From Thermasporomyces composti (GTDB taxonomy: Bacteria; Actinomycetota; Actinomycetes; Propionibacteriales; Actinopolymorphaceae): 64,000 nt of DNA. This document shows, piece by piece, positions 60,548 to 64,000 of this stretch (its first letter is position 1; every line of letters begins with the position of its first letter). Below the pieces are notes generated by a model. That model was not told the DNA's origin, did not search any database, and saw only the letters and a list, made by a program, of their open reading frames with translations. The stretch covers positions 1,612,001 through 1,676,000 of the forward strand of contig NZ_QTUC01000001.1 of the NCBI RefSeq assembly GCF_003386795.1, written 5' to 3'. Position numbers and translations under genes: made by a program.

Positions 60548-61984
60548 TCAGCTCCGTGCCGACCTCGCCTCTGTCGCCGCCGTCAGGCCGACCTCCGCGC
60601 GCCACGCCTCGTGGAGGGCGGTCAGGCGCTCCACGACGTCCGGGTGCTCCGCGGCGAGGTCACGCGACTCGGCGATGTCGTCCGCCAGGTTGGTGAGCCG
60701 CACCCCCACGCCGATGTCCGTGTGCTCGGTCCGGCGCAGCGCCTCGGCATGCTGGCCGGCCTCGGCGACGTGCAGCTTCCAGTCCCCCTCACGGACGGCC
60801 CACTGGAAGCCGCAGTCCCAGTGCAGCGCCCGGTGGCCGAGTCCTCTGGTCGAGGCCGCACCGTTCGAGGCGGCGCGCAGGGCCGACAGCTGGTCCATGC
60901 CGTCGCAGTGCGCCCACGCCTCGGGGTCGGCGCCCGCCGCGGACAGCAGCGTCGGGTACAGGTCGAGGGTGCTGGTGAGCCCGTCGTACGCGCGACCGCC
61001 GACGATCCCACCGCCGGTCCAGCGCACGAGGAACGGCACCCTGATGCCACCTTCCCACAAGGTGTACTTCGTCCCACGCAAGGGTGTATTGACACCGAAG
61101 TTGCACGTGGAGCCGCCGTTGTCGGTGGTGTAGACGACCACCGTGTCGTCGGCGAGGCCACGACGGTCCAGCTCCTCGAGGAGCAGCCCGATCTGGGCGT
61201 CCATGAGCTCCAGCTGGGCGAGGTAGTAGTCGCGGCCGTTCGGCAGGTTGGGGAAGATCGCGCCGTCGTACCAGTCGACGTAGCTGGAGACGCTCGGGTC
61301 CCAGTCGTCGTACTTGGCCAACCCTCGCCGCTCGAGCTCGTCGTCCGGCAGCTGGAAGCAGAAGTTGTGGACGGCGTTGAACGCGAGCATGAGGAAGAAC
61401 GGTTCGCTCTCGTGCCGCGCGACGAAGTCTCGAGCTCGCCTGCCTAGCTCCTCGGTGAGGAAACCTTCGAGCTCGACCTCCTCGTCACCGTCAAGCATCG
61501 GTTGCACCGCCATGCGCCAGGACGCCTCCGGGCCGTACGCCTCCACGGCGGCCCGGGAGTGCCGAAGGTAGTGCAGCCGGCCCATCTGCTGGCCGGCCAG
61601 ACCGTAGAAGCTTTCGGCGAAGCCATGGTGGGGAGGGCACGCGCGGTCCCCCTTGCGCTCCCGACCGTAGTGGACCTTGCCGAGGTAGCCGGTCGCGTAC
61701 CCCAGATCGGCGAACCGCTCGGCGAGCGACGGCAGGTGGTCGGGAAAGGAGCTGCTGTCGAACCACTGGGCGCCCCACCGCTGTTGGTACTGGCCGGCGA
61801 TCAGGCCCGCCCGAGACGGGCTGCAGATCGGCGCGGTGACGTACGCCTGGGTGCACGTGATCCCCTCGGCCGCCAACCGGTCGAGCGCGGGCGTGCGCAC
61901 GCGGGTGTCGATCCCCAGCACGCCGCGATCGGCGTAACCGTGGTCGTCGGAAACGATGAGGACAACGTTGGGCCGTCGCGTCAT
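60548..61984 (-). CDS. Cys-type sulfatase
   Basis: This 478-residue enzyme hydrolyses sulfate esters. The formylglycine site is Cys54 in APICSPSRAGLIAG (CxPSR), needing a formylglycine-generating enzyme. Metal and substrate residues are in PNVVLIVSDDHGYADRG, GYLGKVHYGRERKG, MLAFNAVHNFCFQLPDDE and VVYTTDNGGSTCNFGVNTPL; the C-terminal subdomain has GHRALHWDCGFQWAVREGDW. No export signal is seen at the N-terminus, so it may be cytosolic and act on imported sulfated sugars, or use another export route. ATG at 61984 follows GGGGAC. The substrate is unknown. Confidence 0.92.
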   Translation of the reverse strand: MTRRPNVVLIVSDDHGYADRGVLGIDTRVRTPALDRLAAEGITCTQAYVTAPICSPSRAGLIAGQYQQRWGAQWFDSSSFPDHLPSLAERFADLGYATGYLGKVHYGRERKGDRACPPHHGFAESFYGLAGQQMGRLHYLRHSRAAVEAYGPEASWRMAVQPMLDGDEEVELEGFLTEELGRRARDFVARHESEPFFLMLAFNAVHNFCFQLPDDELERRGLAKYDDWDPSVSSYVDWYDGAIFPNLPNGRDYYLAQLELMDAQIGLLLEELDRRGLADDTVVVYTTDNGGSTCNFGVNTPLRGTKYTLWEGGIRVPFLVRWTGGGIVGGRAYDGLTSTLDLYPTLLSAAGADPEAWAHCDGMDQLSALRAASNGAASTRGLGHRALHWDCGFQWAVREGDWKLHVAEAGQHAEALRRTEHTDIGVGVRLTNLADDIAESRDLAAEHPDVVERLTALHEAWRAEVGLTAATEARSARS

Positions 61985-62048
61985 GTCCCCATCGTCGTGG
62001 CCTGGGCGCCCGGCGTCACCTGTCGACCGCAGACCTGCCGGGAACCGG

Positions 62049-62705
62049 TCAGCGAGGCGGCCCGTAGCGGCGGTAGCACCACTCCTCGTGCCACACGTGG
62101 TGGTAGACCCCGCGCGTGAGGTAGCTGCCGAGGTCGGTGATCGGGTACCGGCCGTGGTCGTGGTAGAGCCACCAGTACGGCACCACGGTGGCGACCACGT
62201 AGTGCGACACCACGAGGGGGAGGTAGAGCGGGCCGAACAACCGCGCCTGGAGGATGTGCCCGTGCTCGTGCCGGTGGACGGCTGGCGCGACACCGGCGAT
62301 GACGGTGCCGATCGTGGTGACGTACCGCACGCCCCCGATCGGCGGAAACACACCGTTGACCAAGTGCACGGCGCCGCTGTGCCGGGTGAGGTCCGGCTCG
62401 ACGCGGTTGCCGAGCAGCAGGTTGACGGCGAGGAAGACCGCGCCAGCCCACGTGTTCGGCAGACTCCAGGTCACGTCGACCGCGACGGCGAGCAGCCCTC
62501 GACCGCGACGCACGTCGTACGGCTCCCACCGCGCCACCGCCCAGCCGAAGACGCCACCCGGCACTCCTCCGACGAGCGCACCGAGCGCGAGCCCGATCCA
62601 ACGCCCGTCCCCGAGACCGCTCCCGAGGAGGAGGCCCAGCCCAGCGGACACCGCGAGGAGGACCAGCGCGACCAGTCCGCCCACCACAGGAGAGGGTGTC
62701 CGCAC
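62049..62705 (-). CDS. Membrane protein with an HExxH motif, unknown
   Basis: This protein of about 218 residues begins with two hydrophobic helices (VVGGLVALVLLAVSAGLGLL; WIGLALGALVGGVPGGVFGW), a further apolar stretch near residues 85-100, and a C-terminal region with VHRHEHGHILQARLFGPLYL. His146-Glu-His-Gly-His150 fits the HExxH zinc motif of metalloproteases, and HHVWHEEWCYRRYG near residue 205 could give a third ligand. I recall similar HEYGH-x-LQ proteins only as uncharacterised. GTG at 62705 starts 14 bases after purB, so it is likely the second gene of that operon. Protease activity is an inference from the motif. Confidence 0.7.
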   Translation of the reverse strand: MRTPSPVVGGLVALVLLAVSAGLGLLLGSGLGDGRWIGLALGALVGGVPGGVFGWAVARWEPYDVRRGRGLLAVAVDVTWSLPNTWAGAVFLAVNLLLGNRVEPDLTRHSGAVHLVNGVFPPIGGVRYVTTIGTVIAGVAPAVHRHEHGHILQARLFGPLYLPLVVSHYVVATVVPYWWLYHDHGRYPITDLGSYLTRGVYHHVWHEEWCYRRYGPPR

Positions 62706-62719
62706 CCTGATCGCGCCCG

Positions 62720-64000
62720 CTACAAGATCGCGCCAGGCTCGTACGCCGCGGCGTCCGGATAGCGCCGCACGACCTCCTCGACGCGCCGCACGACGGTGGC
62801 GACCTGCGCCGACGCGGCGCCGGTGAACGCCAGCGGCTCGTCGAGGAGCGCCGCGAGCTCGTCCCGCGACAGCCCGAGACGATCGTCGGAGGCGAGCCGG
62901 TCGAGCAGGTCGTTCTGGTCGGCCCCCTTCTCCCGCATGGCCAGCGCCACGGCGACCGCGTGCTCCTTGATGACCTCGTGCGCGGTCTCCCGGCCGACGC
63001 CGCGCCGCACGGCCGCCAGGAGGATCTTCGTCGTCGCCAGGAACGGCAGGTAGCGGTCGAGCTCCCGTCGTACGACGGCCGGGAAGGCTCCGAACTCGCC
63101 CAGCACGGTGAGGAACGTTTGGAACAGCCCGTCCGCCGCGAAGAACGCGTCCGGCAACGCCACCCGGCGGACGACCGAGCAGGAGACGTCGCCCTCGTTC
63201 CACTGGTCGCCAGCGAGCTCCCCCACCATCGACAGATAGCCGCGCAGGACGACCGCCAGCCCGTTGACCCGTTCACACGACCGGGTGTTCATCTTGTGCG
63301 GCATGGCCGAGGAACCGACCTGGCCAGGCTGGAAGCCCTCGGTGACCAGCTCCTGGCCGGCCATCAACCGGATCGTCGTGGCGAGGCTGGACGGCGCTGC
63401 CGCCGCCTGGACGAGCGCGGAGAGGACGTCGAAGTCGAGGGAGCGTGGGTAGACCTGACCCACGCTGGTGAGCACTCGCTCGAAGCCCAGGTGCTCCGCG
63501 ACGCGACGCTCCAACTCGGCCAGCTTGCCCGCGTCGCCGTCGAGCAGGTCGAGCTGGTCCTGGGCCGTCCCGACGGGACCCTTGATGCCGCGCAGCGGGT
63601 ACCGCGCGATCAGGTCCTCCAGCCGCTCGAACGCGACGAGCAGCTCCTCCGCCGCCGTGGCGAAGCGCTTGCCCAGCGTGGTGGCCTGGGCGGGGACGTT
63701 GTGACTGCGGCCGACCATGACCAGGTCGGCGTACTCGGTGGCCCGCGCGGCCAGTCGTGCCAGGGTGGCGACGACCCGGTCGCGGATCAGCTCCAGCGAC
63801 GCCCGGATCTGCAGCTGCTCGACGTTCTCGGTCAGGTCCCGACTGGTCATCCCCTTGTGGATGTGCTCGTGCCCCGCGAGCGCCACGAACTCCTCGATGC
63901 GGGCCTTCACGTCGTGACGGGTGACCTTCTCGCGGGCTCGGATCGAGTCGAGGTCGACGTTCTCGACGACCCGCTCGTACGCCTCGAGCACCTCGTCGGG
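62720..64000 (-). CDS. purB: Adenylosuccinate lyase (5' end outside the window)
   Basis: At least 427 residues are present; the N-terminus continues past base 64000. The enzyme releases fumarate from SAICAR and from adenylosuccinate. Seen here: HEHIHKGMTSRDLTENVEQL (catalytic His region), MVGRSHNVPAQATTLGKRFA, GPVGTAQDQLDLL and the signature loop GSSAMPHKMNTRSCERVNGL with the catalytic Ser. The C-terminal domain ends YPDAAAYEPGAIL. The HExxH membrane-protein gene follows by 14 bases. The substrate-binding residues visible are those of the PurB class, not of fumarase or argininosuccinate lyase. Confidence 0.95.
   Translation of the reverse strand, partial: PDEVLEAYERVVENVDLDSIRAREKVTRHDVKARIEEFVALAGHEHIHKGMTSRDLTENVEQLQIRASLELIRDRVVATLARLAARATEYADLVMVGRSHNVPAQATTLGKRFATAAEELLVAFERLEDLIARYPLRGIKGPVGTAQDQLDLLDGDAGKLAELERRVAEHLGFERVLTSVGQVYPRSLDFDVLSALVQAAAAPSSLATTIRLMAGQELVTEGFQPGQVGSSAMPHKMNTRSCERVNGLAVVLRGYLSMVGELAGDQWNEGDVSCSVVRRVALPDAFFAADGLFQTFLTVLGEFGAFPAVVRRELDRYLPFLATTKILLAAVRRGVGRETAHEVIKEHAVAVALAMREKGADQNDLLDRLASDDRLGLSRDELAALLDEPLAFTGAASAQVATVVRRVEEVVRRYPDAAAYEPGAIL

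Overview
The window is chromosomal DNA from a high-GC actinobacterium. The evidence is the very G/C-rich third codon positions, frequent GTG starts, a mycothiol glycosyltransferase (mshA), a CarD regulator, a SenX3/RegX3-type two-component pair, an HbhA-like Lys/Arg-rich protein beside its XRE regulator, a DUF2516 gene, and the carD-ispD-ispF-cysS-rlmB block. From memory, the order XRE regulator, hbhA-like, DUF2516, mshA, YbjN, gpmA, senX3/regX3 matches the Rv0474-Rv0491 region of Mycobacterium tuberculosis. Genus and species cannot be fixed from the sequence alone; a saprophytic, carbohydrate-using actinomycete fits best.

Layout. 1-1250: a degraded or unrecognised stretch (conserved hypothetical, broken TetR C-terminus) ending at a tRNA-Thr(TGT). 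1.3-7.2 kb: zinc-less MDR oxidoreductase, tandem repeats, LacI regulator divergent from an MsmK/UgpC-type sugar ATPase with a textbook terminator, then a sulfotransferase and a DUF4032 protein. 7.2-8.8 kb: two paralogous exported proteins with LAS-metallopeptidase-like motifs. 9.1-10.8 kb: a TetR gene with a palindromic operator, translationally adjacent to a GAPDH. 11-17.9 kb: acyl-CoA dehydrogenase, CPH-type copper ATPase, Tat-exported GH43, phosphotransferase and cyclase-family hydrolase. 18-26 kb: rlmB, cysS, a large secreted subtilase, ispF, ispD, carD. 26.6-39.3 kb: lipoprotein, regX3/senX3, a one-chain asymmetric ABC exporter, gpmA, YbjN, mshA, alpha/beta hydrolase, DUF2516, HbhA-like, XRE. 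39.5-51.3 kb: asparaginase II, BKACE, dtd, an APS kinase carrying a decayed sulfurylase-like domain, MFS exporter, M20 dipeptidase, TauE/SafE exporter, sterol-carrier family protein, Lon, and two small membrane proteins. 51.3-64 kb: a purine cluster (purL, purQ, purS, purC, purB) broken up by a three-gene sugar ABC importer, a phosphoesterase, a HAD hydrolase, a sulfatase and a membrane protein with an HExxH motif.

How genes work together. The importer at 53.8-57.0 kb has no ATPase of its own; the MsmK-like ATPase at 3.8 kb is an obvious shared energiser. purL/purQ/purS form the FGAM synthase complex, with purC and purB acting downstream. ispD and ispF overlap and act in the MEP isoprenoid pathway. 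Sulfur handling recurs (sulfotransferase, APS kinase fusion, TauE/SafE, sulfatase), but the genes are scattered and a single pathway is not shown.

No CRISPR array, intact insertion sequence, prophage or toxin-antitoxin pair was seen. Nothing here can be called a new system with confidence. The strongest leads are the paired LAS-motif exported proteins, the TetR-GAPDH unit, the APS-kinase fusion and the HExxH membrane protein. Coordinates of coding regions are firm at the stop codons; several starts are choices between candidates and are marked as such.
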